From positions 62,001-126,000 of the forward strand of contig LLEY01000018.1 in the NCBI GenBank assembly GCA_001414485.1: DNA of 64,000 nt, read 5' to 3'. This DNA is from Calycina herbarum. Taxonomy: Eukaryota > Ascomycota > Leotiomycetes > Helotiales > Pezizellaceae. A program made the translations under genes and the position numbers. The notes beneath the pieces were generated by a model. It saw only the letters and a list, made by a program, of their open reading frames with translations, had not been told where the DNA came from and made no database searches. Within the stretch, counting starts at the first letter, position 1. Each line of letters starts with the position of its first letter. Positions 32,303-44,669 of the stretch are shown piece after piece.

Positions 32303-35300
32303 ATGGAATCGCCGGCCGATTATTTGGATTCTCCTATGGATGGTGATGATGTGGCATATCCGTGTAAGGGTTGCGGAGATGTACGTTTTTGCTTTGCATC
32401 AGAGTGAATGCACCAAGTGCTAATGGGCCCCTTAGATACTCGAGGAGGGAAAGGCATTTGAGCTTGGTGAGTGAAGGAGAAACATCCGCTGTCGCTCGGT
32501 TTGTCAGAACATACAGTTCGCACAACTGAAGGACAGCGTCGCCCCCCTACAAACATTTTTTCGATCTCGAGAAGATGCATAGCTAACAATGCAATAGCCG
32601 GTAATCGATGGCATCTGAATTGCTTCCGATGCAACACCTGCGGTACTCTACTCGACTCCGATGCGAATCTCCTGCTCCTTGGCGACGGGTCTCTGATATG
32701 CAACAATTGTACATACAGTTGCAGCGCTTGTGGCAACAAGATTGAAGATCTGGCTATTCTGACAGGCGATCAGGCCTTCTGTGCAACATGCTTTCGATGC
32801 CGGAATTGCAAGCGGAAAATCGAGAACCTACGATATGCACGAACCTCACAGGGGATATTTTGCATGAGCTGTCACGAATCACTGATGGCACGAAGGAGGA
32901 AGAAATCAAGGGCCGCGGCGAATGCGAAGATGAAAAAGGATGATCAGTCGCCGATGCTGGTAGACAAGTCGCTGCCAGCACTTCCACCTAATGCCGACTT
33001 GCGGAGTACATTTTCACCCGATAGAGATGCAGGGGAATCGGTGGACAATGATACACCGACAGAACTGTCCCCTAGACCACGCCAGACATACCAGGGCGAT
33101 TCTTCCTCGAGAAGTAGCTCACGAAGACCTCGGGAACGGTCTAGCGAACGTACCTCCAGCGAAGGAACTACAAGAGATGGGTTGACTTTACCAACATCCA
33201 CCTACCGGAACAATCGACATTCCGCTATATCTCAAGCTTCAGATGTCGTTGGTGGTGATGGGGAAAGCTTTTTCATACCTCTGGCTTTGGATACGAATAC
33301 TGTGCCAGCTGCCACACCACGATCAATATCGGAGAGCGCATCAGACCAAAGAAAGACGAAAGAGAACAAGCCACCCCCAGAAAAGGATTATTTCAACATT
33401 AACAAAAGTAATGGGCGACCTTCCAATGATTCCCGTAGAGGTTCCGAGATGTATTCCAACAGCTCGACCCCGCATATAGCGTTTCAAGAAAAGGGACGAC
33501 AGGCTTCCACAGATGAAACGGCCCAGATTAAAGACAACATACGTAAGGCCCAGGCCGGGGTAAGAGCTTCCTCGAAAACGAGTTCGCCGGCTATCGGAAA
33601 TGATGAAGTGCGCACACAAATCGCCAGCTCTCCCAAAGTGTCAAGCTCTAAAGGCCCGTCTTCGAGTGACAAGTTTAGATTAGGCGAGGTTCCAAAAGGC
33701 AGAAAAGCCAGCACACCAAGAAGCGGTTCCAACTCGGAGATTGAAAATGGTTCAAGATCTACACCCAGCAATGGACTTTCTTCCATGCCACCCCGCAAAG
33801 GATCGTCGACGAGCATTCCAAAGACAGATTCACCACAACCCTTACTCGGTGCCGACAGATCTGGCACTCCCCGTTCTTCACAAGAATCAAGGTCAAGAGA
33901 CGAGCCAGTCTCGAGGCCATCTATTGATTCGAATGGCTCTTCTCCGCATGTGTCGAGAATGGATTCTGGGGGCTCAAGATCCATTCAACGCAAGGAAGTT
34001 GCGCCGGGGGCTTCAACCACAAAAACCACCATGAGCTCAATGAGTTCATCGTCGGGCGCGGAAACATCGCCTTCTACTGAGTCTTCGTCTGGTACTCCAG
34101 GCCTTACGCCCAAGACCAATGGCAAGACAATTTCGGGGCCAACATTACTTCAGTCGCCAATGGAAGAGGAACTCGCACCACCAAGTCGTGCGCCTACACG
34201 CCCGACGGCACCGCAGACGAAAATGACCGATGCGTACATGGCCCCAAGAGCACCTCCAGCGCCTCCGCCAACAGCTCCTCATTCCGCGAAAGATCCAAAT
34301 AACGCAAATGGCCAACCCTCACCGCTACCGCGATGGAGCGCAGGTGGAGATTTCACAATGGATGAGGATATGGCACGGATACTAGGAGGGACAGACGAGT
34401 CTTCGCAGTCAATACTGCGCCGCGTTTCTAACGCCGTTCGCCACGGGAGAAATGGTAGTGAAGCAAGCGCATCTGTTCGCCATGGTCACGGTCGCAGTGT
34501 TAGCGAGACCACAGCCCGCACAGCCGCATCCCCTCGTTGGCCTAAAACACCTATCCTCGAAGATGGTAGTACCGCAAAGGATATCAGTAGTCCTATCTCG
34601 ATTGTCGGGTCACCCATGTCTGGCGAAGATCCAGCACTACTTCGTCGACAGCTTCGAAACTCGGAACAGCGTGTTGCTGAACTCGAGCGACAATTCGCCA
34701 GCGAAAAGGACTTGAAAACGCTGAACAAGAAATTATTAGAAAAACGAAAAACGGTCTCCGTACTGGACTCACAGACGGAAATCATGATTAAACAGCTAGA
34801 AGTTTTGGCCGGCTATGTTGAGAGGGCCAAGGATTCGAAACAACCCATCAATATCGCAGAATTGGAAGATTCTTCGGTTAAAGAATTCGTTCAGAAATTA
34901 GACCGGCTAAAGCAAACAATGTCTGGAGCGGTCGAGGCGCTTTACGAAGAGCGCAATGATCTTCTCGAGGAAAAGAACCAGATAATAGCCGACCGCGATA
35001 GAGCCCTCGTGGAATTTGAGCAGTTGTCTTCAAAGAATGCCCAGCTTGCGGACATGAACAATGATTTGACCCATCAGATTCAAGAACGCTTCAAGTCGCA
35101 AAGTTCATCCCACGTTGAGAGCCCGAGACCGCCGATGAATGGGCTGGGGATCTACACACATCATACCAAAGACAAGTCATCAGTGTCAGTGGCAGCGATG
35201 GACGACGCGAGTATGAGACCAGCGACTGGTAGCACTACCGTTTTCGGCTCGGTTAATAGTTATCCACAAACAATGGAGCAAGATCCTACAATGGAACCAG

Positions 35301-36369
35301 CCACTGTTCTTTCAGCGCCTCATGTTATTAATATTCGCAAGGGTCAAGCCAAGAAGTTTAATTGGAAGAAGGGTGGACAAACTGTTGCAAAGGGTGTCTC
35401 CAAGGGCTTCAAGGGCGCATTTGCCTCAGTTCAACAGGAGAGAAATCTACAGTGGCAGGGCCAGACTGGCGAGAGTATTGGAATGCCGTACAATATGACT
35501 GTTGCGCCTGTTGAATCAGCCGCTGCTGCTGGCTCAAACAACAGCCTTCCTCGATCGGTCTCCAACGACCCTAGACAAGGTGGTGGATTCGGTCTATTCA
35601 AGAAAACCAACACGATTCCTAAATCCATGTCCAATGGCGAATTTCCAGCTGCCGCAGCTCCATCAACTCTATTTGGGTCGGACCTTGTGGAAAGAGCCGA
35701 TTATGAACGTCGGCAAATCCCAAGTGTCGTGACCAGATGTATTGAAGAAGTTGAACTCCGAGGAATGGATATTGAAGGTATCTATCGAAAGACCGGTGGA
35801 AGTGGGCAAGTCAAGATCATCCAAGAAGGGTTTGAGAAGACTGAGGATTACGACATTTCCGATTATGGGCTGGATATCACGGCTGTCACGAGCGTTCTGA
35901 AGCAGTACTTCCGCAAGTTGCCAACGCCGCTTTTGACGTTTGAAGTTTATGATCGTATTTTGGAGTCAACTTGTAAGTCTACCTATATATACATGTTTGA
36001 ACTTATCTAATTATTTGTCTAGCTGTTGAGGATGAGAAGGAGCGATGTGTTCATCTCCGACGAACTTTTAATATGCTTCCACCCAAGCACAGAGATTGTC
36101 TTGAATTCTTGATCTTCCATCTTGATCGTGTGGCTCGGAGAAATAGCGAGAATTTGGTATGTTTTTATCTCATCCCCACTCAACCCTTTTCGTTGGACTT
36201 TTACTTACAATTTGTTTTGTAGATGACACCCAAGAATCTCGCTGTCGTTTTCGCGCCGACGATTATGAGGGATCATAGTCTGGAGCGTGAGATGACGGAT
36301 ATGCATGCGAAGAATAATGCGGTGCAGTTCATTATTGAGAATACGCATGAGATCTTTGCTAATGCTTGA
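32303..36369 (+). CDS. LIM-domain Rho GTPase-activating protein (Rga1/Rga2 type)
   Basis: Five exons: 32303-32380, 32436-32466, 32598-35972, 36023-36156 and 36223-36369. Introns are 55, 131, 50 and 66 nt, all GT-AG. The predicted protein is about 1254 residues. Two tandem LIM zinc domains lie at about 19-131; LIM1 is split by introns 1 and 2, and its NRWHLNCFRCNTC core is in exon 3. A long Ser/Pro-rich disordered part follows, then a coiled coil (about 714-870). A basic patch comes near 970-1000. The RhoGAP domain (about 1060-1250) has the arginine finger in GIYRKTGGSG. Exons 4 and 5 complete it with NLAVVFAPTIMR. This is the architecture of yeast Rga1/Rga2, which switch off Cdc42 during polarity establishment. 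Starting at 32303 includes the first LIM cysteines; the unspliced frame would miss them and the GAP end. Confidence 0.93.
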
Positions 36370-37640
36370 ATTGATCGACACCTAACCGACACCTAACCTC
36401 CCTCACTCGACCGTTTAACTCACCACTCACTCACTCGCCTTCTCTCACAACGACCAAAACACCAGTATCTAAGATTCTCGGGAGGCTTCTCGTGTACATT
36501 TACCCCCTACTACATCACATTCAATCAGGCGGGGCGTTGGGTTTTCTCCTTTTTCTGCTTTCCTGATTGGATTTTTTTTTCTCAGCGGAAGCCTTGTTTT
36601 TCTTCTTCATGGATGATGGGCGATTTTTTGCGGTGTGGTTCATTTACTGGCGTTTGTTTTTTTTCGCGCTCCTTTTTTATTCATTTTACTCACTATTCCC
36701 CTGTGTGATGGTGGGTGAGGGGGTTACTTTGGTTTTTCTGCCGAGTTGTTTGAATTGATATCCATTGATTTTGTTTCTTCTTCGTGTTTCTTTCTTTCTT
36801 TCTTGATATATATTGGGGGTTGAGGGCTCACTCGTTTTGATGGTTTGGATGGGAGGGGTGGTGTGTGCAGTGAGTGGTTGCAGTACCGAAGTGCCCTGGT
36901 ATTGAAAATTGGGGAGTGAGAGGAGAGGATGGATGTCAGAAATGCTGAAAGAAAGGCCGATTCAAGATTGGAGGTGAATAGTGGGGAGTGATGAGTGAAG
37001 GATGGATACTTGATACATAGTATAGGTTCGGTTGTTGATTGTAGCGAGCGAGCGAGCGGGTTGAGGTTCTTTTTTTTTCGATTCGGGATTTAGGTTTCTC
37101 TGTGGTTCTCTGGTTCTATGGTTCTTGGTTCATATCTTGAGGAAAATTGGGAGTGAGGTGAGATGAATGAGAGTGAGATAAGTGAGATACAGGTTAACTG
37201 AATTAAATACTATTTGAAGAAAGGTCTTTGTTTTGGTGCGAGTACTCAAGTGCTTGTTGATGGGCAGAGTGTGATGGGATTGGGGAGGCGGGGGAGAAGG
37301 CTGGATGTGGTGGGAGGGGGAGGTAAAGCAGCGTCAAGTGACGCCTATATGTGTTGTGCTGCGTTTGCAGGGGCTTGGTTTATCGCGACCTCCGGCTCCC
37401 AGCCTCTCGCGGAAATGGGAAGCTTCTCCAGGATGCCAGGATGAGGTGTTTCTACAAGATCAACTAAAAGGCCAAGACAGTGCAGTGCTAGAAAGCTAAA
37501 ATACGACTGTTGATAGTTGTTTCTCGACGTTTGTTTCTTCTCCCATCGTCCTCCATTCCCAGCCCTAGAGGCAGGTCAACGCAGTTGCTCAACCTGAGAG
37601 CCTCGTTTCAACTACCCCCTAGGATGTACTAAGTTTAATT
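36370..37640. other. 3' region of the RhoGAP gene and gene-free DNA
   Basis: T-rich runs to 36.8 kb, then G-rich DNA with a (CGAG)n microsatellite near 37044. No gene is supported. Confidence 0.4.
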
Positions 37641-37672
37641 TCTGGTTGCGATCCGTGGAGAAGTCTCACAAT

Positions 37673-39318
37673 ATGCGAGTTCTCGAGTGCAATGGAGACA
37701 GCCTCGTCCTGAGGGACTTCATGAACAACATCCCTCCATACGCAATCCTCTCACATACTTGGGGTCGGGATGGAGAAGAGGTCACGTTCAAAGATCTGGA
37801 GGATGGAACTAGGAAAGACAAATTCGGGTACGAGAAGCTTCGATTCTGTGGGCGACAAGCAAAGAAGGATGGTCTGAATTACTTTTGGGTGGATACTTGT
37901 TGCATCGATAAATCCAGCAGTGCTGAGCTTACGGAGGCTATCAATTCGATGTTCAAGTGGTATCGAGACTCGACCAGGTGTTATGTTTATCTTCCTGATA
38001 TTTCGACTTTGAGTGAGGATTGGGAAAGCGTTTTAAAAGGAAGTCGATGGTTCACTCGTGGTTGGTGAGTTGGTTCACAAATTTATTTCTTGTCCATCTG
38101 ACTGATAACTGTGGACAGGACCCTTCAAGAACTCATAGCTCCCAAATCTGTCGAGTTCTTCTCGCTCGAGGGTGATCCACTTGGCGACAAGCAAACCTTG
38201 GAAACAATGATCGTCCAAATTACTGGCATTCCTACACCAGCTCTTCAGGGAACTCCACTCTCTACTTTCACAACTATATGTCTTGGGCATCAAAACGACA
38301 AACCACAAGGGAAGAAGACAAGACATATTGTCTTCTGGGAATTTTCGATGTTTTCATTCCCCTTATATACGGCGAGGGAAAGATGGCATTCGATCGGCTT
38401 GAGAAAGAGATTGTGAACGGACAAGGCTTAAAGGACTTAGAAAAGACCGCAGCACGGGAGAAAGTTCTGTCAAGTCTTTTTTACCCCGAAATTACGGCAC
38501 GCATAGACACCGTCAGACCTGCTTGGGAAAATACTTTCACCTGGATCTTCCGGGATCAACTTGAGACGGATGGTCTGGGGGAGAAGAAACGGACATGGTC
38601 GAGCTTTACAGAATGGCTGAGAAACAACACTTCGGTATACTGGATAAATGGGAAAGCTGGTTCGGGTAAATCCACCTTAATGGCGCACATTTTCCACAGC
38701 GTCGAGACGAAGGTTGGCCTAGAGCACTGGAGCAACGGCCATCAGTTTCACATGTTATCATTCTTCTTTTGGCGCGCAGGTTCCGAAATCCAGAAAAGTA
38801 TACCGGGTCTCTTACGCTCTCTTTTATACCAACTTTGCGACAAGATTCCGAACATGGTGGTACCATTGATAGCGGAGTGTACCATATCAGCAAGTCGAAT
38901 ACCCATTTGGACTGAGAAAAAGTTAGTCGCACTTTTGCAAAATGCTCTTCGGAATGCCACCAATATCAAATTCTGTCTCTTCATTGACTGTCTTGATGAA
39001 TTCGAAGGGGACGTAGATCAGTTGGTAAATCTCGTTTTTAATCCCCAAGGCTCTGAGAACGTCAAGTGCTGTCTATCAAGTCGACCTGAAGTCCGCCTTG
39101 TGGAACGATTGTCGAATTTTGCACAGTTGCGGCTTCAGGATTTCAATAAATATGATATTCAACAGTTTGTCAGAGACAAAATGAGAGAATTCTCACGTTC
39201 TCAAACCCATCTTAATCCAAAGTACGAGTATGGCGCGTCGATATCATTTAAACGCCTGGGCGCCAGTCTATCTGAAGACTTCCTAACATCCAAAAGACGT
39301 TGTGTCCAAAAAATCTAG
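37673..39318 (+). pseudogene. HET-NACHT (NLR-like) gene, frameshifted and truncated
   Basis: Exon 1 is 37673-38064. It carries the HET-domain series: YAILSHTWG, then WVDTCCIDKSSSAEL, then MFKWYRDS, then FTRGW. Intron 38065-38118 (GTGAGT...GACAG) restores W-TLQELIAP. Around 38270-38277 the frame breaks: the expected MSWASKRQTTREEDKTYCL and LIYGEG motifs continue in the -1 frame from 38278. A NACHT-type NTPase follows, with Walker A GKAGSGKST at about 38652 and Walker B CLFIDCLDEF near 38974. The frame ends at 39318, soon after the NTPase core, without the WD40, ankyrin or TPR repeats usual for this class. A 553-bp MITE sits 107 bp further on. HET proteins trigger incompatibility-type cell death; here the locus looks inactive. 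Confidence 0.85.
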
Positions 39319-39425
39319 AAAAGTTCCTCTAACTCCATTTAATCATTGATATAACTTTTGTATCTTTTTATATATAAGTGGTTGAATATTACATGATACT
39401 GTGGTGGGTTGAGAGGCTTCAAAAG

Positions 39426-39978
39426 CAGCGTTTTCATTTTCCCAGCCTCTCCTTGGCCTGAGAACTAGGCTAGGCAAAAGAAAGCTGACAGCCAGATTTG
39501 GCAGGAGAAGAGAGACTAGACGAGGCTCAAGGGGGGAGAGGATGAGGCAGGAGAAGTAAAAAAGTAGGAAGGACAAGGAAGGAAAACATAGGCTAGACTA
39601 GGATAAGAAAAAGGTAGTATTAAACATACTCTTCAAAAACACTAAAATCAATAGAAATCACGTACGACGGCTTATATCCGTCGGATTTAAGGCGATACCG
39701 AATTAATTAGGTTGACCTGCCTCTTAAATTTCTATAGTTCACTATAATCTATCAAAAGCACTAAAACTATAACTTATACGCTGAACGCCTTACCTAGCCT
39801 GCTACCTCCCTAGACCTAGGAAGGCTTAGAGAACCCTTTAAGCTACGATAGGAAAGAAGAATCAAGTAATTTAATTAGCTAGGAGGAGGAGGGCTAGGTC
39901 AAAGAGTTAGGCTAGGAGTAGGATGACTAAGTTGGATGAGGAAGAAGTGTTTAGTAGGCTGGGAGAATGAAAACGCTG
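39426..39978. mobile_element. hAT-like MITE, 553 bp
   Basis: The ends start CAGCGTTTTCATTTTCCCAG on the left and, reverse-complemented on the right, CAGCGTTTTCATTCTCCCAG, followed by GCCT in both. That gives about 24 bp of terminal inverted repeat with one transition. The flanks TTCAAAAG (39418-39425) and TTCAAAAT (39979-39986) make an 8-bp target duplication matching at 7 of 8 bases. An 8-bp duplication and CAG-start termini are hallmarks of hAT elements. The interior is purine-rich on the flanks (GGCTAGG-like runs) and noncoding, so it is non-autonomous. It lies just downstream of the broken HET-NACHT gene. Confidence 0.8.
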
Positions 39979-40457
39979 TTCAAAATCGGCCCTCTTTTCC
40001 CTACTCGTAGAGCTTGCCTTATCTTGCCTCCAGTATACTCTATTCGCTAATTACGGAATTTACTAATCATGTTGCTATTTTATAGTATTAAGCAGCGAGT
40101 TCAGTAAGCAAGCTACTAAATTATATTGATCAAGAGTATTAGAATAATTAAATCAATTAATTAAAGTGTCGAATAATTTGAAAGTATAGATTATTAGGTA
40201 TTTATCCGAGTGACGTTCAATTAATAGAAATATCCTAGACTATATAGAATACCGAAATCATTTCAACAAATTTTAGAAGTTGATTCTAGCGAATTTAGAG
40301 TACGTCTAGGCAGAATTGGTTGTATAAAGTATACCACCTCGCCTATTTTTGCCTGCCCCACAAATTTCGGCAACACCTTCTCCAGTTTTTCTCTATCGTC
40401 GATCTGATTCCACGAACCACTTCATCACAAAAACAACATCCTCACAGAACAACAACA

Positions 40458-41008
40458 ATGGCGGAACTACCAGATATTGTATGCATTCTTATTCTTTTCG
40501 CGAAACACAAACTGACATGATATAGCCAAATCTCACCCCCATCAAAGAAGCCTTCCAGGCGACGAGCGGCAGTATAAATGCTCTCATTGAAACTTGCATG
40601 GACCAATCACCCCCCAACGACATTCCGATCTACCTCGCAGCAGCTCCACCATTGATCTCTGAGCTCTTTCAACACAAGACTGCGGCACTGGATATCAAGA
40701 ATGCACTAGATGCAGCCTGTTCTGTCTCAGAGGAGAAGATGAAGATTGTCAACCAACGTTGGTCATCGTCAGGAAATGCGATCAACCCCAACGACCACAC
40801 CAAGTTTCTTCTCTTGCAAAAATGGACCTCCAAACTTTATAAGGAACTTTCGCTCGTCAACGGTCTGCTTGCGGAAATCGAGTCCTTGATGCACACCTCA
40901 TGTGCGATTGTTCGAGATTGCCACGACCGCAATGAAAAGGAGAGCCAGAATCAGATTGGAAGCTCCTCTTCAACTTCGGACAAGACGCAAACACCAAAAA
41001 AAGAGTAA
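40458..41008 (+). CDS. Small helical protein of unknown function
   Basis: Two exons, 40458-40478 (MAELPDI) and 40526-41008, join in phase 0 across a 47-nt intron (GTATGC...GATATAG), giving 167 residues. The body is predicted mostly helical: IKEAFQATSGSINALIET, a middle helix with ISELFQHKTAALDIKNAL, and a late helix with SLVNGLLAEIESLMHTSC. A polar Ser/Gln/Lys tail follows. No signal peptide and no recognised family. A coiled-coil or four-helix adaptor is possible. The tiny first exon rests on a clean donor and acceptor. Confidence 0.65.
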
Positions 41009-41409
41009 TTCGGCGCAATGAAGGTTCTACGAGATATGCATACTTCGCTTTTGGTCTCGAAGGCGAGGTTTGGTCGTTGACGGAGGAAAAACTTTACTGC
41101 AGGGAGCTTTGGGGCGTGGACGCGAAATTGGGAAAGAATACCTAGATGGATTTCGCAAATTGAACCGAATGGATCTTTTCCTCTGAATTTGATACTGCAA
41201 GTTGCTACGTGAGCTCAAATACTTACCAGCTTTTGCCTCTGACTGAATGAACTTTTGGGTATATTCACTTTTAAGGCGTAACAGGTAAGAGTCTTCTCTC
41301 TTTTCCCACCCATATTCACTTCACAAAAACAACTAAAACATCATCCTTACCACAAGCTACTTCAACTATCTCAACATCTCAATAGCAAATCCTTGCCATC
41401 GTTATCGCC

Positions 41410-42567
41410 ATGCCATCAAAGCCCAAAGATAAGCCAGCCTCCCCGGCGAAGCCAAAAGACCTCCGTAAGTTCCTCCAACGGGAGATCATCCGTGAACAAC
41501 TCAAACTCCCATCCGATGACCCAAAACGAGGTAATGGAGGCCAATCTCTATCATCACTCTTCATGAGCACCCCCGAGGAAGATCAGAACGACACCCTTCT
41601 AGATCAAAGCGCAAGCCATCGCGATATCGATTCAATCTTTGGTGAGGATATATTGACACACGAGGAGATTCAGAAGGCCAGGCTAGAGAAGTTTCTGGCG
41701 GAGTCGAATATACGGGAACCAAAGGTGAAGCCGAACATGACTGGGCCGGATATCGACGAGGACGAATATGAGAGTGAGGGTTTACGTATCGAGGAGCTGA
41801 AAGTAGAGCTGAGAGAGCTGGCAGTTTTGGAAATTAGGGCTACACCAAGGGAGAGAGGCTTGATTATGAGACAAAAAGAGGCTTTGAGGACTGAGATCTC
41901 ATTTTACGAGTACGAGGAGATGCGCAAAAAGGCTCCGAAGAGGGGGCTTTCTAGAGGTACGTACAGCCTTGGCTTCTTTTGACTCCAGCGATGAGTTATG
42001 TGGCTTGGCTTTGACTGACTTTGCACAGCTGAGCTCACTGAAGAAATTCGACAAATGCCACCTCCAATGAGTCCTTGGGATCTGAAAGTTCTCGAAAGAA
42101 ACCGCAAGCGGGAAGAGAAAAAGGTTGAAGAAGAATTGGCCAAAGAACTTGAAGAGGAAACCCAAGTAAGTGATTCCGTTTCTCTCCACGCACCAATTTC
42201 TATGGACACAGCTAACCCGGGTTCCATTATTCAGCCAAATCAGCTCTCCAAAACACCAAAACGCAGACGTGATCCCCTCGAAGTTGATTTGGACGGCGAA
42301 GAACTCCTCGAGCTCCACGGGGAGAAGGTCTTCAAGAAACCAAAGAAACAACCAACACCCACCGGAAGATGGCGTTCGGTTATCCACGATTACTTCCCTG
42401 AGCAGGATATGGAAACTGAACACATGTTTCGGGATATGTGTAAGGAGGATAGAATGATCTTTCGCAGGGAATTGGCGGATGTTGGAGAAAGAATGGCGAA
42501 GGCTCATCGTGCAAAGAGGAGAGCTGGCTTGGTTGACAGTGATTCTTTGTTTGGGGGTGAACCTTAA
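41410..42567 (+). CDS. Charged, coiled-coil-like protein of unknown function
   Basis: Exon 1 is 41410-41956. Intron 41957-42028 (GTACGT...TGCACAG, 72 nt) restores the frame into GLSRAELTEEIRQMPPPMSP. A second probable intron, 42166-42234, has GTAAGT, a GCTAAC branch and TTCAG, but is 69 nt long with no stop. Both a 338-residue spliced form and a 361-residue retained form are therefore translatable. The protein is rich in Lys, Glu and Arg, with long helices (about 85-175 and 195-225) and a basic segment KTPKRRR after intron 2. No signal peptide or known domain is seen. The antisense 225-codon frame is a shadow. Confidence 0.65.
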
Positions 42568-42569
42568 GG

Positions 42570-43560
42570 TGTTCATTTGAGGGATTTTGATGGTTATGGG
42601 GAGTTGTGGGAATGGAACTGGGATGGACGGGAAGCTTAGAATTACTCTACTCTACTAATACTCGCTGATTTCAATAATATTGCCATTTTCAGTTACCTCA
42701 CCAAACCCAAAAAGAGAAGCGAAAAATGTAGCAGCCTCCTCTCATTCTAAACTCCCTGGGACAATTGGAATTGATTGTTTCAACATTGATTACCCCAGAT
42801 GATCTTGATCAACGAAAGGTCATTGTCCCAGTTGGCTGGAATAACCGAAATAGTTCTTGCAGATCATCTAGAATAATTAAGCGTTGTGGTCCCCGCTTCC
42901 TGGAACAATGAAAAATGTTTCGTTCTCCGAGAAATGGGAGAATGAAGCTTGTTTATCCCGTATGCCTACAACAATTGAGAATATTTTCCTAATCGCTTGG
43001 AACATTAATTCGAGATAAGTATTTCGAACAAGAGCGGTCCGCTGCAGGGTACGTAGTCGATGTGACCAAAACCTCGTGCCTCGACATCATCCCATCGGAG
43101 AAACCTCCACCAACCACCCACATAATTCCCTCTTGGTCCGCATCCCAATTATCCAGAATCCCCTCCCCCAACAGTGGCAATCGAGCAAAATCCCATATCA
43201 TCACCCTCGCTTAACCCCACACGTGATGGTGGCTGCCTAGAATTGCTAGGTACCCTTGCAACAATTCGCCCCCCTTTCCCAGGCATTGGTAGGCAGAGTG
43301 GATCAATCGATCCTCTGCCTAAGAAGTCTCGTGATAACGTGTTCGAAGTTTACTAAATTTGGAAGATTTCGCGTTTAGGTGTATGGATTCGTCGTGTTTG
43401 GGAGTATGTTGAGGAGAAGAGGCGAGGGAGGACGGATGTATTTAATGGTTTGGGAACCCGGATGAGAGATGTCATCAGGATTTATTTGAATCTGTTGCTT
43501 GTTATTCCTTGAAAAGTCATAAATTCTTATTAGAAAAATCACAATTTCCATATCAGTACA
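42570..43560. other. Intergenic with recurring GGAACAAT-type motifs
   Basis: No gene. The motif (T/C)GG(G/A)A(C/A)AAT and its complement recur between about 42750 and 43020, as in the inverted repeat near 1.45 kb. See findings. Confidence 0.35.
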
Positions 43561-43569
43561 CCCTACACA

Positions 43570-44385
43570 ATGGCGAAAACCTCTGAAACTTTCCCCTTAT
43601 GGCACTCCTTTCCAATAGAAATCCAATCTTTAATAATGGAACAATGTCCCCCAAACGACCTAACCTGTCTCAGGCTCACTTGGTAATTCCCCTCATATCT
43701 CCCCGGAAACCTATCTAACATTCTCAGCAAAAAACTCTACAATCTCTCCCCAATCCGCCAGCACGTCTCTCTCTCCCACATCGACCCAACAACTGGAAAA
43801 GCACCACTTTGCTCCCATTTACCAACCGACATACCATATCGGCACAGACAAGAATGCCACAAAATTGCCCATGCTCACCGTCAAAAGCTCTTCGAAGAAG
43901 GAAAGGGAAAAGAACCAAGGAGATTACAAAACTGTCGAACAAACTGGAGAAAAGAACACTGTGACTGTTTCACCAGCTGGGGAAGAAGGTCAAAACTCGC
44001 TTATAGGTTGAGAGAATGGGTTCCGAGAAACTTGAAATATTGCAATGATTGTCATTTATTTACGAAGAGGAAGGCGAGTCATAAAGGGAGATGTAAGTTT
44101 GACCCCGTACTCACAATCAGGCAAGAGTACAAATAATGATTTGATGTAGGTTATCATGGAAGAGGAAAACCAGTAATAATAAAACCCACTTTCTGGACGC
44201 ATCATTCGAGACGTGGAGCTTTCGGATATCGATTATGGAAAAAATGGGTTAATAATGCGGCGATGAATAAATATGAGAAACGTTTACGGGCGGGACAAAC
44301 GAAACGGGCAGATCGAACGAGATATGGATTGAGAAGTATACCAAAGCAAGATGTGGATACATCATCGTCGAGAGAGTATTGTTGA
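43570..44385 (+). CDS. F-box-like protein
   Basis: Three exons, 43570-43682, 43728-44092 and 44150-44385, with introns of 45 nt (CTAAC branch, TCTCAG) and 57 nt (GTAAGT...TGTAG), give about 237 residues. The start encodes FPIEIQSLIMEQCPPNDLTC followed across the intron by KKLYNL, the pattern of a fungal F-box helix pair. The rest is basic and Cys/His-bearing, with ECHKIAH, HCDC and CNDCH spaced through exon 2 as in the C-terminal zinc-like part of many fungal F-box-like proteins. It is probably a substrate-recognition adaptor for SCF ubiquitin ligase, by family only. Unspliced frames miss it entirely. Confidence 0.7.
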
Positions 44386-44560
44386 AGAGTATGAGTAGCA
44401 AAGTGGTGGCGAAGAAATGGAGTTGATGAGATATAAACCGAATTGAAAAATAGCAAAAGTTGTAAAATTGCAATATCTTCTTCCACTTTTCCACCCAAGA
44501 GCCTGGTCGTGATTTTACCTTAGTGCAAAAAATGGAATAAAAAGGAATAGATTGAGTCAT

Positions 44561-44661
44561 TGATCACTACGAGGGTCGAACTCGCGACCTTGGCGTTTTT
44601 AATAGTAGGTTTAACCCTGCCTATATTAGCACCACGCTCTAACCAACTGAGCTAAGCGATC
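44561..44661 (-). tRNA. tRNA-Ile (AAU), intron-containing
   Basis: The complement gives a 7-bp acceptor stem (GATCGCT with AGTGATC, one G-T pair), then TA, a D arm with AGTTGGTTA, and an anticodon stem TGGTG/CGCCA enclosing CTAATAA. A T arm GCGAG-TTCGACC-CTCGT and discriminator A follow. The anticodon is AAU (read as IAU). A 27-nt intron begins TAGGCAGGG one base after the anticodon, the canonical position. The mature length is 74 nt before CCA addition. Confidence 0.95.
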
Positions 44662-44669
44662 ATTTATAA

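Noticed and set aside
41899..42576. 225-codon minus-strand frame
   Set aside because: Lies antisense to the two-exon charged protein, and continues through that gene's introns, as expected of a shadow.
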